A stretch of 52,977 nt of DNA from Streptomyces diastatochromogenes (lineage in GTDB: Bacteria; Actinomycetota; Actinomycetes; Streptomycetales; Streptomycetaceae). The DNA lies in NCBI GenBank assembly GCA_001550305.1, contig LRTP01000242.1, positions 1 through 52,977 on the forward strand, given 5' to 3'. A model generated the notes under the pieces. That model was not told the origin of the DNA and did no database searches. It saw nothing but the letters and a program-made list of their open reading frames with translations. Below, one piece after another: positions 8,763-17,701 of the stretch. Numbering within the stretch: position 1 is the stretch's first letter; each line of letters begins with the position of its first letter. Both the position numbers and the translations under genes were made by a program.

Positions 8763-10109
8763 CTAGTTGGCCAGAACCGCACCGGTAGTGGTGGCCAGCT
8801 CGGTCGGCAGGTTCTTCGCGGAGGACTGGATCCCGGCGTTCAGGGTCGGCGTCCAGTTCACCGTCGTCTTCAGCTTCTTCGAGTTCGCGGCGTTGTACGC
8901 GGCGACGAGGTCGGTCGAGGTGCCGTTGACGAGGTTGCCGCCGCCGGCGATCGAGCCGGTGCCGTCGCCGCTGAGCAGCTTGGAGATCTTCCCGCCCGTC
9001 GGGACCTTCCAGTAGTTGTCCTCGGCGACGACCTGGGCCTTGGCACGGGAGTTGATGCTGTAGAGGGGCGCGTACCCGTTGACGGTCGTGGTGTCGAAGT
9101 AGTTGTTGTAGATGTGCACCTGCCCGATCCGGGTCAGGGGAGCCCTCTGAACGATCCCCTTCCACACGTTGTGGTGGATGGAGACGCGCAGCTTGCCGAC
9201 GCTGTCGGTGTCGCTGCTGCCGATCAGCATGGTCTTGTCGTGGTTGGTGAACTGGTTGCGTTCGACGGTCACCAGGTCCGAGCCCTTGGTGATGTCGAGG
9301 TCACCGTCGTGGATCTGGTACTCGCGGCCGTAGTACTTCGGGTTGGCGCTGTCGAAGTGCGACGCGTCGGTGAAGGTGTTGTGGTCGGCCCACACGTGCG
9401 TCGCACCGCGCAGGGTGACGGCGTCGTACTGGGAGTTCCAGTTACCGCTGTCGCCGTCGGTCGGGTCCCACTGCGGGAAGCAGTCCTCGGTGGCGGAGAA
9501 GGTCAGATTGCGGATGATGACGTTGTCGACGCTCTGCACCTGCAGACTGCCACCGGTGATCCCGGCCTTGGTGCCCGGCACGCCCACGATGGTGGTGTTG
9601 GCGGGCACCTTGAAGACGATGTTCTTCGCCTGCTTCTGCTGCGCGGCGTCGCGGGCCTTCTCCTGCGTGCCGGAGGGCAGCTTGGAGGTGCCGTACGTGG
9701 CCGGGTCGTAGGCCTTCAGATAGGCGGCTAGCGCATACCCCGTACCGGCGGAGTAGTCGGCGCAGCTCAGCTTCCTGCCCGAGTCGTCGGTGTTGGCGTC
9801 GATGACACCCTTGACCTGAATGATCTTCGGCGTGGAGTTGTCCGCCTTGCCCAGTGCCTTCACCAGCTGGGCGCGGGTGCTGACGGTGTAGACGTGCGAG
9901 GAGTCGGCCTGCGAGCCGCCGGTCGTCCCGGATCCGGATGCCGCCCAGCCGTCCTTGGCGGGCAGCACCTGGTGCGCGAGGTCGACCGTACCCGCGTTCG
10001 CGTTCATCACGAACGCGACGGCGCCGAGACCCGCGGCCGTGACGGCGGCGGCGGAAACAATGACGACACGACGCTTGCGGAGGGACCTGCGGTGCGAGGG
10101 GGATGCCAC
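8763..10109 (-). CDS. Secreted pectate lyase (polysaccharide lyase family 1)
   Basis: Cleaves polygalacturonate by beta-elimination outside the cell, supporting growth on plant cell walls. The 448-residue product has a basic N-terminus followed by a hydrophobic signal segment (VVIVSAAAVTAAGLGAVAFV) ending near NANA-GTV. The beta-helix domain shows PL1 landmarks: NVIIRNLTF, DAVTLRGATHVWADHNTF (calcium-site Asp and vWiDH box) and IVQRAPLTRIGQVHIYNNYF (catalytic arginine in R-x-P-x-x-R). I place the start at GTG 10109 because AAGGAC precedes it by 6 nt; an in-frame ATG at 10154 would add 15 residues but has no ribosome site. Upstream dyads may bind a regulator. Confidence 0.92.
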   Translation of the reverse strand: MASPSHRRSLRKRRVVIVSAAAVTAAGLGAVAFVMNANAGTVDLAHQVLPAKDGWAASGSGTTGGSQADSSHVYTVSTRAQLVKALGKADNSTPKIIQVKGVIDANTDDSGRKLSCADYSAGTGYALAAYLKAYDPATYGTSKLPSGTQEKARDAAQQKQAKNIVFKVPANTTIVGVPGTKAGITGGSLQVQSVDNVIIRNLTFSATEDCFPQWDPTDGDSGNWNSQYDAVTLRGATHVWADHNTFTDASHFDSANPKYYGREYQIHDGDLDITKGSDLVTVERNQFTNHDKTMLIGSSDTDSVGKLRVSIHHNVWKGIVQRAPLTRIGQVHIYNNYFDTTTVNGYAPLYSINSRAKAQVVAEDNYWKVPTGGKISKLLSGDGTGSIAGGGNLVNGTSTDLVAAYNAANSKKLKTTVNWTPTLNAGIQSSAKNLPTELATTTGAVLAN

Positions 10110-10433
10110 GGATGAGTCCTTACGTGGTTGTGGAGCACGGTGCTTCTGACTCATCAGTGACCGCGGAGACCGGAATGGTTGCCGGTCTTTTCAACTCGCC
10201 GGACAGGTCTGCGGTCAGCCGTTCGAGGAGGCACCCGTGCGGATGCCTGAGCCGTCACTGTGCGAACACCTGGGGATGGGGCCGTCAACGGGACGTCAGA
10301 AACATCATCAGCACCGGCAAGTACGTCCGGTGCAAACTGACCACTGCGGCGTGAACGTTTCGTCGACCCTCGAAAGAGTGATCTTCTCTCATCGGCCGAA
10401 CGCCCGGCTCAAGGTCCCCTTAGGTTCCGCCAC
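10110..10433. promoter_or_regulatory. Divergent promoter region with two GACCGG/GCACCGG-type dyads
   Basis: This 324-bp gap separates the divergent pectate lyase and Rpn-like genes. It contains two related inverted repeats: GACCGG (10168-10173) with CCGGTC (10182-10187), and GCACCGG (10311-10317) with CCGGTGC (10327-10333). Both have the core ACCGG-N8/9-CCGGT. They could be operator sites for a sugar-acid-responsive regulator of the pectinase; that function is inferred. Confidence 0.4.
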
Positions 10434-11378
10434 ATGGTCACATCAACCCACGAGGTCTCGCACCGGATCTTCGCCAAGCACCCAGAGTCCCTCGCGCCCG
10501 TCTACGAGGCGCTCGGCGTCCCGCCGCCGACGAAGGCGGACATCGGGGAGATCACTCCCGACGCGACGGAGATCCGGCCGCTGGAACGCCGGGTGGACAC
10601 CGTGCTGAAGGTCGAGCCGCCCGAGGGGGAGCACTATCTGCTCGCCATCGAGGCCCAGACCAAGCGGGACCCGGACAAGGCGACGAACTGGGCGTACTAC
10701 GTCGCATATCTACGCGCGACGTACGACCTGCCGGTACTGCTCGTGGCCGTCTGCCGAGATCGCCCCACGGCGGACTGGGCGGCCGGACCCTTCGAGTGCG
10801 GTGTGGGCCCTTGGACGACACAGGTCACGCGCCCGTTCGTACTCGGTCCCCAGACCGTGCCGGAGATCACGGACCCGTCGGCCGCGGCCCGGCGGCCGGG
10901 GCTGGCGGTGCTCTCGGCCATCGTTCACAGCGACAGCAGGAGAAGCGCCGCCATACTGGACGCGGTGGCCGACGGATGGCGGTCCTTCGACAAGGACACT
11001 GTGGCGTACTGGTTCGAGACAATGGAAATCGCCCTGGCGAACACTCCGGCCAGGGCAAAGTGGAGGGAGCTGCACATGTCGGTCGGCAGTTACTACCCGG
11101 GCCACGGAACCCTCATCGAGGAGAAGTACCTGGAGGGCGAGGCTAAAGGCGAAGCCAAAGGCGAAGCCAAGGACCGAGCCACGTTGATCCTGCGTGTACT
11201 GGAGAAGCATGGTGTCGACGTCCCCGAGGACATCCGGGACCGCGTCACCTCATGCACCGACCTCGACATCCTCATGCTCTGGTTCGACCGGTCCCTGACG
11301 GCCACCACCGCCGAGGACCTGTTCGCCGAAAACGAAGACGGTCAGGCTGAAGGCAACCAGAACCAGACCTCCGCCTGA
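10434..11378 (+). CDS. Rpn-like PD-(D/E)XK nuclease / transposase-associated family protein
   Basis: The 314-residue product begins with a conserved helical segment and then a PD-(D/E)XK-type core: the metal-binding aspartate in RRVDTVLKV and the E-x-Q of LLAIEAQTKRDPDK, spaced as in Rpn recombination-promoting nucleases. It continues with a strand-rich domain (DLPVLLVAVCRDR) and a C-terminal helical tail. Before the tail are three GEAK repeats (near residues 239-250), encoded by a 12-bp tandem repeat at about 11138-11172, that probably form a charged helix. Similar proteins occur in several copies per Streptomyces genome. The likely role is DNA cleavage in recombination or defence, not proven. 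It ends 3 bp before a convergent gene. Confidence 0.72.
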   Translation: MVTSTHEVSHRIFAKHPESLAPVYEALGVPPPTKADIGEITPDATEIRPLERRVDTVLKVEPPEGEHYLLAIEAQTKRDPDKATNWAYYVAYLRATYDLPVLLVAVCRDRPTADWAAGPFECGVGPWTTQVTRPFVLGPQTVPEITDPSAAARRPGLAVLSAIVHSDSRRSAAILDAVADGWRSFDKDTVAYWFETMEIALANTPARAKWRELHMSVGSYYPGHGTLIEEKYLEGEAKGEAKGEAKDRATLILRVLEKHGVDVPEDIRDRVTSCTDLDILMLWFDRSLTATTAEDLFAENEDGQAEGNQNQTSA

Positions 11379-11381
11379 CCT

Positions 11382-12035
11382 TCAGAAGCGCCCGCCGAAG
11401 CCACCGGGCCCGCCCATCGGGCCGCCCCCGTGCGGGCGGCGGAGGCCGTCGAGGAGGGCGTCGGCCAGGATCACTCCGCCGGCTCCGGCCGCGCCGGCGA
11501 CGAGGGCCGTCTTCCACCAGGGGGCGCTGTACCAACCGCCCGGCATCTGCCGGCCGTCCACGACCCCGCCGGGGTAGTAGTACGGCGTCGCGTCACCGGG
11601 GCGGGGCGAGGCCGCGTAGGTCCGGCCGTCGATCGTGACGCGGCCGTCCCGGGCGGTGATCGCGCCGGTGCCCAGGTCGGGGAGGGCGGGGCCGGGGTCG
11701 AGGCCCAGCGAGGTGCGGACGGCGCGGATGTAGTGCAGGCCCTCCAGGGCCGTCCGCGAAGCCATCACGTACTGCGCGCCGGAACGAGCCGTGACCAACT
11801 GCCCCTGCGCGGCCCGGTGGCGCTCGGCGGCGTCGGTCAGCGCCTGCGCCGCCGCCGCGTTGCCCCGCGCGTCGAGCGTGGACAGGCTCCCGCCGAGCCG
11901 CTCCACCCACCGGTGGGCCCCCGCCTCCGCGTCCAGGTCGGACACCGCGCCGTACGGCTGCGACAGCCGTTGCTGGTAGGCGACCGCGGCCACCGCTCCG
12001 ACGATCAGCAACACTGCGACCAGCACGACTCCCAT
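11382..12035 (-). CDS. Hypothetical membrane-anchored protein, 217 aa
   Basis: An N-terminal membrane helix (VVLVAVLLIVGAVAAVAYQQ) with almost no cytoplasmic part is followed by an alanine-rich helical region (about 30-120), a strand-rich region with YYYPGGVVDGRQ, and a second hydrophobic stretch near residues 173-195 (TALVAGAAGAGGVILADALL). The tail is glycine-rich (GGGPMGGPGGFGGRF). No family is recognised and no catalytic motif is seen. Probably a cell-envelope protein. The stop is only 3 bp from that of the convergent Rpn-like gene, leaving no room for a terminator between them. Confidence 0.7.
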   Translation of the reverse strand: MGVVLVAVLLIVGAVAAVAYQQRLSQPYGAVSDLDAEAGAHRWVERLGGSLSTLDARGNAAAAQALTDAAERHRAAQGQLVTARSGAQYVMASRTALEGLHYIRAVRTSLGLDPGPALPDLGTGAITARDGRVTIDGRTYAASPRPGDATPYYYPGGVVDGRQMPGGWYSAPWWKTALVAGAAGAGGVILADALLDGLRRPHGGGPMGGPGGFGGRF

Positions 12036-12198
12036 GGCTTCCTCCGGCGCTTGCGGTGTTCCGGTACGGCGCGCGGTGACCTCACCCGCCTCCCCCCATC
12101 ACACGCCCGGCCACTGTGCACCCCCGCCGAACCGCCTGTGCGTCGACGGTGAACCTCCCCGGACGGGTCCCGGCCCGATCGGCGCGCACCGCGTTCCC

Positions 12199-12210
12199 TA
12201 GCCTGAACCC
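12199..12210 (+). promoter_or_regulatory. Leaderless -10 element (TAGCCT) for the gene at 12211
   Basis: TAGCCT (12199-12204) ends 6 nt before the GTG at 12211 (ATG follows directly at 12214); there is no Shine-Dalgarno sequence. Confidence 0.5.
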
Positions 12211-12849
12211 GTGATGACCACCTCGTCGATCCTCGGACAGTTCGACCTCTGCGCGGACAAGGCGGCGTTCCCCGATCTCGACAACGGCTACTACTACCCG
12301 GTCGACGCGCGGATCCATCTGTTCGCCGACGCCACCCGCTGGGCCATGGTGACCGAACTGCTGGGCTACAACCCGCGCGGCGCCAACCTCATCGACGTCA
12401 TGCACCGCTTCGGCAACTGCCTGACGCGCGGCGAGCCCGGGTTCGGCGACTTCCTGGAGCGGGTCGACAACATGGAGGAGATCGATCCCGATGGCGCGGA
12501 GGTCTACGTCGGAGGGGTTCCCGTGGTCGTCCGCGGAACGGCACTCCGCGTGGACGCCGCAGCGAGCACCCCACTGGAGGACGTGTTCCGCCTGCTCGCC
12601 GAGGGGAACAAGGAGCTTCTCCTGGCCGACGAGACGGAACTGCGGGCCGACCTCCCCGCCGACCTGCCCGTACTGCTACGGCTCGACGCATGGCACCAGC
12701 CGCAAGACCTCTGGGACACCGTGCCCAGTACGCACGAGACCTTCCGGCTGATCGCGGAGGTGCTGAACTCCTCGGATCCGGCCCGGTACCGCCCGACCCT
12801 CCCGCCCAACACCCACTGGTCCCACTGGCCCGACGCCGGAACCCTGTAG
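12211..12849 (+). CDS. Conserved hypothetical protein, 212 aa (possibly DUF7003-like)
   Basis: A soluble acidic protein without signal or membrane helix. The N-terminus has FPDLDNGYYYPVDARIHLF followed by WAMVTELLGYNPR, a pattern I associate loosely with the DUF7003 group of small, immunity-like proteins; this is a weak recollection. The middle part includes VPVVVRGTALRVD and an ELLLADETELRADLPADLP segment, and the C-terminus is rich in Pro, Thr and Trp. Start is GTG 12211 or ATG 12214 in the same frame. No functional partner lies beside it. Confidence 0.65.
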   Translation: MMTTSSILGQFDLCADKAAFPDLDNGYYYPVDARIHLFADATRWAMVTELLGYNPRGANLIDVMHRFGNCLTRGEPGFGDFLERVDNMEEIDPDGAEVYVGGVPVVVRGTALRVDAAASTPLEDVFRLLAEGNKELLLADETELRADLPADLPVLLRLDAWHQPQDLWDTVPSTHETFRLIAEVLNSSDPARYRPTLPPNTHWSHWPDAGTL

Positions 12850-12871
12850 GCCCTGTCCAGCGGGACGTCGT

Positions 12872-13705
12872 TCAGGAGACAGCCGGCGTCTGTGCGGCGG
12901 AGGCGAGCAGGAGGAGTTTCTCGGCGCTGTCGGTGCCGGGGTCCGGGTGGTAGATGACAAGCGTCTGGCCTGCCGTTCCGTCGATGCCCAGCCGCTCCCG
13001 GTTCAACCGCAGACCACCGACCTGGGGGTGGTCGATGTGCTTGGGTGCGCCTTCGCACGCCTCCACGTCGTGGCGGGCCCAGAGCCGGCTGAAGCGGGGG
13101 CTGGCGAGGCAGAGTTCGCCGACGAGCTCGATGAATCGGGGATCGTCGATGTCCGTGCCGACGGACTCGCGGAAGCCGGCGACCATGCCCCCGGCCGCGC
13201 TCTCCCAGTCCGGGTGGAGGGCCTGCTCGGCAGGGTCGAGGAACAGGGCCCGCAGCCGGTTGGCTCCCGCCACGAGGCGCGGTGACAGAGCGGTCGCCAG
13301 GGCGTTGGCGGCGAGGACGTCGAAGTAGCGGCCCTCGACCAGTGCGGGCAGCGGGAGCGTGGCGACGAGCTTGGCGATGCCCGGAGGAACGGTCTCCCTC
13401 CGGCGTCGGCGTCGGTGCCGTCGGGGTTTGTCGGCGCCGAGGCGCAGCAGGTACGCGGTCGCGGCGTCGTCCAGCCGCAGCACGCGGGCGAGGGACTCGA
13501 GGACCTGCACGGAGGGGTTGCGGTCCCGGCCCTGCTCCAGGCGCAGGTAGTAGTCGGCACTGATGCCGGCGAGCATCGCGACCTCTTCCCTGCGCAGACC
13601 CGGCACCCGCCGTACCCCCGAGACGGGGATGCCGACCTGTGCGGGAGTGACGAGCTCACGGCGGGCGCGCACGTAATCGCCCAACAGATTGGGGGCGTCG
13701 GTCAT
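12872..13705 (-). CDS. XRE-family transcriptional regulator with MmyB-like ligand domain
   Basis: The 277-residue protein carries an N-terminal helix-turn-helix (about residues 8-75, with GLRREEVAMLAGISADYYLRL) followed by an arginine cluster and a C-terminal MmyB-like domain (LFLDPAEQALHPDWESAAGG and the terminal TLVIYHPDPGTDSAEKLLLL). Such proteins usually repress a divergent dehydrogenase or hydrolase gene and sense a small lipid-like ligand. Here the divergent neighbour is an alpha/beta hydrolase 170 bp away, the expected target. I choose ATG 13705 because a TACAGT hexamer lies 6 nt before it and the family's N-terminus starts here; the frame is open 27 codons further. Confidence 0.88.
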   Translation of the reverse strand: MTDAPNLLGDYVRARRELVTPAQVGIPVSGVRRVPGLRREEVAMLAGISADYYLRLEQGRDRNPSVQVLESLARVLRLDDAATAYLLRLGADKPRRHRRRRRRETVPPGIAKLVATLPLPALVEGRYFDVLAANALATALSPRLVAGANRLRALFLDPAEQALHPDWESAAGGMVAGFRESVGTDIDDPRFIELVGELCLASPRFSRLWARHDVEACEGAPKHIDHPQVGGLRLNRERLGIDGTAGQTLVIYHPDPGTDSAEKLLLLASAAQTPAVS

Positions 13706-13717
13706 CTCCCCACTGTA
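13706..13717 (-). promoter_or_regulatory. Leaderless -10 element (TACAGT) for the XRE regulator
   Basis: On the minus strand TACAGT (13717-13712) is followed by 6 nt and the ATG at 13705. Confidence 0.6.
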
Positions 13718-13874
13718 ATTCGGGCCGTCGCGCGCGTGCCTGGTCCTGTCACCCCCAGGATCGCGGGGGCCCTGGCTCGGCCACATCCCCGGCGGCAGCC
13801 TTCAACACGACCGAGCCCGATCACACCGCCGTCGACCTCACCACCGGTCTCGACGGCGCGCAAGGAGCGAAACC

Positions 13875-14600
13875 ATGTCAACGTATCTGCTGGTACACGG
13901 TGCCTGGCACAGCGGAGAGTGCTGGGAGCGGGTGGTCCCGTTGCTGGCGTCGGCCGGACACCGGGTGTTCGCGCCGTCCCTGACCGGCTACGGCGACACG
14001 TCGCATCTGCTCGGCCCCGAGGTGGGGCTCGACACACACGTCGACGACGTCGTCGATCTGATCGTCGAGCAAGACCTCACCGAGGTGGTCCTCGTGGGCC
14101 ACAGCTACGCCGGGCTGGTCATCTCGTCCGCGGCCAACCAGGTCCCGGACCGGATCGCGCGGTTGGTCTACCTCGACGCGATGGTCCCCGAGGACGGCGA
14201 GAGCGCGGCCGACGTCCTCCCCCTGACCCAATCCCTGATCGACCTCGCCGTGCGGTCCGACAGCGGCTGGCGGGTTCCGCCGCTGCCCGAGATGCCGCCG
14301 CCCTCGGGTCTGTTCGGGGTCACCGACCCGGCGGATGTCGCCTGGCTGCGCACGATGCTGTCCGATCAGCCGGTGCGCTGCCTCCAACAACCGGTCCGCC
14401 TGGACAACCCGGCCGTGAACACGATCCCGCGGACGCACATCCACTGCACGGTGGGCAAGCCGGAGGGCTTCGCCCGGCGGCCCGTCCCCGCGACACAGCC
14501 CAACGGCACCCCGGCGCAGGTGTGGGAACTGGCGACCGGCCACGACTGCATGGTCACCATGCCGGTCGAGCTCACCGAACTGCTGCTCAAGCTCGGCTGA
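13875..14600 (+). CDS. Alpha/beta hydrolase
   Basis: The 241-residue cytoplasmic enzyme has the alpha/beta-hydrolase fold: an oxyanion HGAWHSG near residue 8, the nucleophile elbow GHSYAG near residue 75-80, a DAMVPEDG acid region and the catalytic histidine in ATGHDCMV near residue 222. It resembles small esterases and salicylate-esterase-like or EstC-type hydrolases; the substrate is unknown. Start at ATG 13875 follows an ideal AAGGAG. It is divergent from an MmyB-type repressor that probably controls it and is followed by a hairpin shared with the convergent dioxygenase gene. Confidence 0.9.
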   Translation: MSTYLLVHGAWHSGECWERVVPLLASAGHRVFAPSLTGYGDTSHLLGPEVGLDTHVDDVVDLIVEQDLTEVVLVGHSYAGLVISSAANQVPDRIARLVYLDAMVPEDGESAADVLPLTQSLIDLAVRSDSGWRVPPLPEMPPPSGLFGVTDPADVAWLRTMLSDQPVRCLQQPVRLDNPAVNTIPRTHIHCTVGKPEGFARRPVPATQPNGTPAQVWELATGHDCMVTMPVELTELLLKLG

Positions 14601-14631
14601 CCCGCTCCTCCCGCGCCGACGGCCCGAAGAG

Positions 14632-14656
14632 CCCGGAACCAGTGGAGTTCCGGGCC
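14632..14656. terminator. Bidirectional hairpin between hydrolase and dioxygenase genes
   Basis: GCCCGGAAC (14632-14640) pairs with GTTCCGGGC (14648-14656) across a 7-nt loop, midway between two convergent stop codons. Confidence 0.6.
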
Positions 14657-14677
14657 CGGGTCGAGCGAACTGACAGG

Positions 14678-15634
14678 TCAGCTCGCCGAGGGCGACGCCG
14701 ACGTGCTCGGCTGCGTGTCCGTGCTGTCGTGCGTCTCGTCCGGGGCCACGCCCATCGTCAGGTGCGCGCGGACTCCCTTCGCGATGTTCTTCTTGTCGTA
14801 CTTGAGGTAGAGGAGGCCGCCCGTGTGGCCGTTCTGGGGGTAGATCGTGTCCTCGGTGAGCGTGGTGCGCGTGGCGGTGTTGGTGGAGTACGGGGAGACC
14901 TCCGCCGACGCCAGCACCGACTTCTCGTCGAAGAAGAACTGGCCCGTGTGGCAGGTGTGCCCGCCCTCGTAGCCCGCGTCGGTCCAGGTGCCGTCCACGT
15001 GCACCTTCGTGTGGATGTGCACGGCGCGGCCCTGGTACCAGCCCGGGAAGATCGTCTTGAAGGTGACATAACCGCGCTTGTCCGTCTTCCAGGTGCCCCG
15101 GAGGTAGCGCTCGTCGTCGGTCGGCTCCGAGTGGCCGCCACCCGTGCCGCCGGAGGGCCCGCCGGACGGGGGCTCACCCGTGGGCATGCCCGAAGGGGCG
15201 TCGGTCGGGGCGCCGGAGGGCGGGGTGCCGCCGCCACCGCCGCTGCCCATCGCCTCGTAGCCGGAGTAGACGCCCAGCGCGGTGCAGTGCCAGATGTCGA
15301 CCGCGGCGTTCTTCACGGGCTTACAGGTGTCAGCGTCGATCACTTTGAGTTCGAGGGTCATGGGAATGCCCTCCTTGCCCTCGGTGATGTTCTGACGGAT
15401 CTTGTCCGCGTCGATGTAGTAAGGGCCCTCGGTGGTCTCCGAGGTGAGGGTGTAGCACGTCTCCGACGCCGTGGCGGAAGAGGAGGCAGAGGCGTCCGTC
15501 GTGGTTTCGCCCGCGAACGCGTTCACGGCGAGTCCGCCGCCCGCGCCCACGGCCGCGACAGCCGCGCCACCTGCGACGACGACTTTGCGTCGGGTCATGT
15601 TCCGCTTGTGCGCCGGTTCTTGTTTCTCAGTCAT
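14678..15634 (-). CDS. Tat-exported intradiol ring-cleavage dioxygenase
   Basis: Opens catechol-type rings between the hydroxyls with a bound ferric ion, outside the membrane. A twin-arginine signal (NMTRRKVVVAGGAAVAAVG) precedes the mature part. The family landmarks are TEGPYYID, the DIWHC segment with the first iron tyrosine in GVYSGY, and the PGWYQGRAVHIHTKVH block providing the second tyrosine and two histidines. Between these, at about residues 130-168, there is a Gly/Pro/Ser insertion within the catalytic domain. The C-terminus is a Ser/Thr-rich tail. I choose ATG 15634; the GTG at 15640 is also in frame. A TAGCGT hexamer 8 nt upstream suggests a leaderless or near-leaderless message. 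Confidence 0.9.
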   Translation of the reverse strand: MTEKQEPAHKRNMTRRKVVVAGGAAVAAVGAGGGLAVNAFAGETTTDASASSSATASETCYTLTSETTEGPYYIDADKIRQNITEGKEGIPMTLELKVIDADTCKPVKNAAVDIWHCTALGVYSGYEAMGSGGGGGTPPSGAPTDAPSGMPTGEPPSGGPSGGTGGGHSEPTDDERYLRGTWKTDKRGYVTFKTIFPGWYQGRAVHIHTKVHVDGTWTDAGYEGGHTCHTGQFFFDEKSVLASAEVSPYSTNTATRTTLTEDTIYPQNGHTGGLLYLKYDKKNIAKGVRAHLTMGVAPDETHDSTDTQPSTSASPSAS

Positions 15635-15642
15635 GTGCACGG

Positions 15643-15706
15643 ACGCTAGGGACGCCGCCTGTCAGCAACATGGGTGCGGACTGTGGTTTTGCGTGGACAC
15701 GCAAAA
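15643..15706 (-). promoter_or_regulatory. Dioxygenase promoter with perfect palindrome upstream
   Basis: A TAGCGT hexamer (15648-15643, minus strand) is followed closely by the start. About 40 bp upstream is a perfect dyad, TTTTGCGT (15687-15694) and ACGCAAAA (15699-15706) around GGAC. Its AT-rich arms and symmetry suit a protein-binding operator or activator site. Confidence 0.5.
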
Positions 15707-15738
15707 GTGGCTCGGAACCGGCGGCGGTTCCGAGCCAC
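15701..15738 (-). terminator. Rho-independent terminator of aspS
   Basis: On the minus strand a perfect 14-bp stem, GTGGCTCGGAACCG and CGGTTCCGAGCCAC around a 4-nt loop (15738-15707), is followed by TTTTGC, 40 bp after the aspS stop. Confidence 0.9.
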
Positions 15739-15776
15739 TGAGGCAGGGACGGGTACCTGGAATTACCCTGCGCGGA

Positions 15777-17540
15777 CTACTTCGGCTGCGGCTTGCGCAC
15801 CGAGAGGTGCAGCTCGCGCAGCCGCGTCTCGTCCAGCTCCGTCGGCGCGCCCATCATCAGGTCCTGCGCGTTGCCGTTGAGCGGGAACGCGATCGTCTCG
15901 CGGATGTTCGGCTCGTCCGCGAGGAGCATGACGATGCGGTCGACGCCCGGGGCGATACCGCCGTGCGGCGGGGCGCCGAAGCGGAAGGCACGCAGCATGC
16001 CGGCGAACTGCTCCTCGACGGTGTCACGGTCGTAGCCCGCGATCTCGAAGGCCTTGAGCATGATCTCGGGCTCGTGGTTGCGGATCGCGCCGGAGGACAG
16101 CTCGACGCCGTTGCAGACGATGTCGTACTGCCAGCCCAGGATGTCCAGCGGGTCCTGGGACTCCAGGGCCTCCAGGCCGCCCTGCGGCATCGAGAACGGG
16201 TTGTGCGAGAAGTCGATCTTCCCGGTGTCCTCGTCCTTCTCGTACATCGGGAAGTCGACGATCCAGCAGAACCGGAAGACGTTCTCCTCGAAGTTGCCCG
16301 AGCGCTTCGCGGCCTCGACCCGCACCGCGCCCATGATCTTCGAGACCTCGTCGAACTCGCCCGCGCCGAAGAACACCGCGTGGCCGGGGGCCAGGGAGAG
16401 GCGCTTGGTCAGCTCGGCGACGTTGTCCTCGGTGAGGAACTTGGCGATCGGGCCCGTCAGCGAGCCGTCCTCACCCACCCGGACCCAGGCCAGGCCCTTC
16501 GCGCCCTGCTCGACCGCGTAGTCGCCGAGGCCGTCGAAGAACTTGCGGGTCTGACCGGCGACGTCCGGCACCGGCAGGGCGCGTACGTGCTTGCCGGCGA
16601 AGGCCTTGAACTCCGAGCCCTCGAAGATGTCGGTGATGTCGACCAGCTCCAGCTGGGCGCGCAGGTCCGGCTTGTCGGAGCCGTACTTCAGCATCGCCTC
16701 GCGGAACGGGATGCGCGGGAAGGGGGAGGTGACGTGACGGCCACCGCCGAACTCCTCGAACAGCTCCGTCATCAGCTTCTCGATGGGCTGGAAGACGTCC
16801 TCCTGCTCGACGAAGGACATCTCGACGTCGAGCTGGTAGAACTCGCCCGGCGAGCGGTCCGCGCGCGCGTCCTCGTCGCGGAAGCAGGGCGCGATCTGGA
16901 AGTAGCGGTCGAAGCCGGAGATCATCAGCAGCTGCTTGAACTGCTGCGGCGCCTGCGGCAGGGCGTAGAACTTGCCCGGGTTCAGACGCGAGGGGACCAC
17001 GAAGTCGCGCGCGCCCTCGGGGGAGGTGGCGCTGAGGATCGGGGTCGCCATCTCGTTGAAGCCCAGCGCCGTCATCTTGTGACGGATCGCGGAGATCACG
17101 GCCGTACGCAGCAGGATGTTGCGGTGCATGCGCTCGCGGCGCAGGTCGAGGAAGCGGTACTCCAGGCGCCGCTCCTCGTTGACGCCGTCCTCGGCGTTGA
17201 TCGTGAACGGCAGCGGGGCGGCGGCGCCGAGCAGCTCGACCTCGCTCACCTCGACCTCGATCTCGCCGGTGGGCAGGTCCGGGTTGACGTTCTCCGCGCC
17301 ACGCGAGACGACCTTGCCGTCGACGCGGACCGTCGACTCCTTGGAGACCTTGTCGAGGGCCTCGTAGGCGGGCGTGCCGGGGCGGGCGACGAGCTGCGTG
17401 ATGCCGTAGTGGTCGCGCAGATCGATGAAGAGGATGCCACCCAGGTCTCGGCGATTGTGCAGCCAGCCGCTCAGCCGGACGTCGCTGCCGACGTCAGAGG
17501 CGCGGAGCTCGCCGCAGGTGTGGGACCTGTACCGATGCAT
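15777..17540 (-). CDS. aspS: Aspartyl-tRNA synthetase
   Basis: Charges tRNA with aspartate in the cytoplasm. The 587-residue length and order of domains fit the bacterial type: an N-terminal OB-fold anticodon-binding domain ([19 protein letters not shown]), the class II core with motif 2 ([19 protein letters not shown]), a GAD insertion domain in the middle, and motif 3 ([15 protein letters not shown]). ATG 17540 gives the standard N-terminus [13 protein letters not shown]. It is transcribed away from the SpoIIE-type phosphatase gene and ends in a strong terminator. Confidence 0.97.
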   Translation of the reverse strand: MHRYRSHTCGELRASDVGSDVRLSGWLHNRRDLGGILFIDLRDHYGITQLVARPGTPAYEALDKVSKESTVRVDGKVVSRGAENVNPDLPTGEIEVEVSEVELLGAAAPLPFTINAEDGVNEERRLEYRFLDLRRERMHRNILLRTAVISAIRHKMTALGFNEMATPILSATSPEGARDFVVPSRLNPGKFYALPQAPQQFKQLLMISGFDRYFQIAPCFRDEDARADRSPGEFYQLDVEMSFVEQEDVFQPIEKLMTELFEEFGGGRHVTSPFPRIPFREAMLKYGSDKPDLRAQLELVDITDIFEGSEFKAFAGKHVRALPVPDVAGQTRKFFDGLGDYAVEQGAKGLAWVRVGEDGSLTGPIAKFLTEDNVAELTKRLSLAPGHAVFFGAGEFDEVSKIMGAVRVEAAKRSGNFEENVFRFCWIVDFPMYEKDEDTGKIDFSHNPFSMPQGGLEALESQDPLDILGWQYDIVCNGVELSSGAIRNHEPEIMLKAFEIAGYDRDTVEEQFAGMLRAFRFGAPPHGGIAPGVDRIVMLLADEPNIRETIAFPLNGNAQDLMMGAPTELDETRLRELHLSVRKPQPK

Positions 17541-17701
17541 CGTCGTTCATCCAGTCTTCGCGGATCGGGGGCTGATTCACATGAGCTTGGGTCTGTTTCA
17601 CGTGAAACTTCCGGGCCGACGCCCGGATCCCCCAAGGGTACCGGCCGCCCAAAGATCACCGCCCCGAATACTCTCGGTGGCACCTTCCGATCACCTCTTC
17701 A

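Noticed and set aside
11138..11172. Short repeats considered as a CRISPR-like array
   Set aside because: The repeats are 12 bp, have no spacers and encode GEAK in frame.
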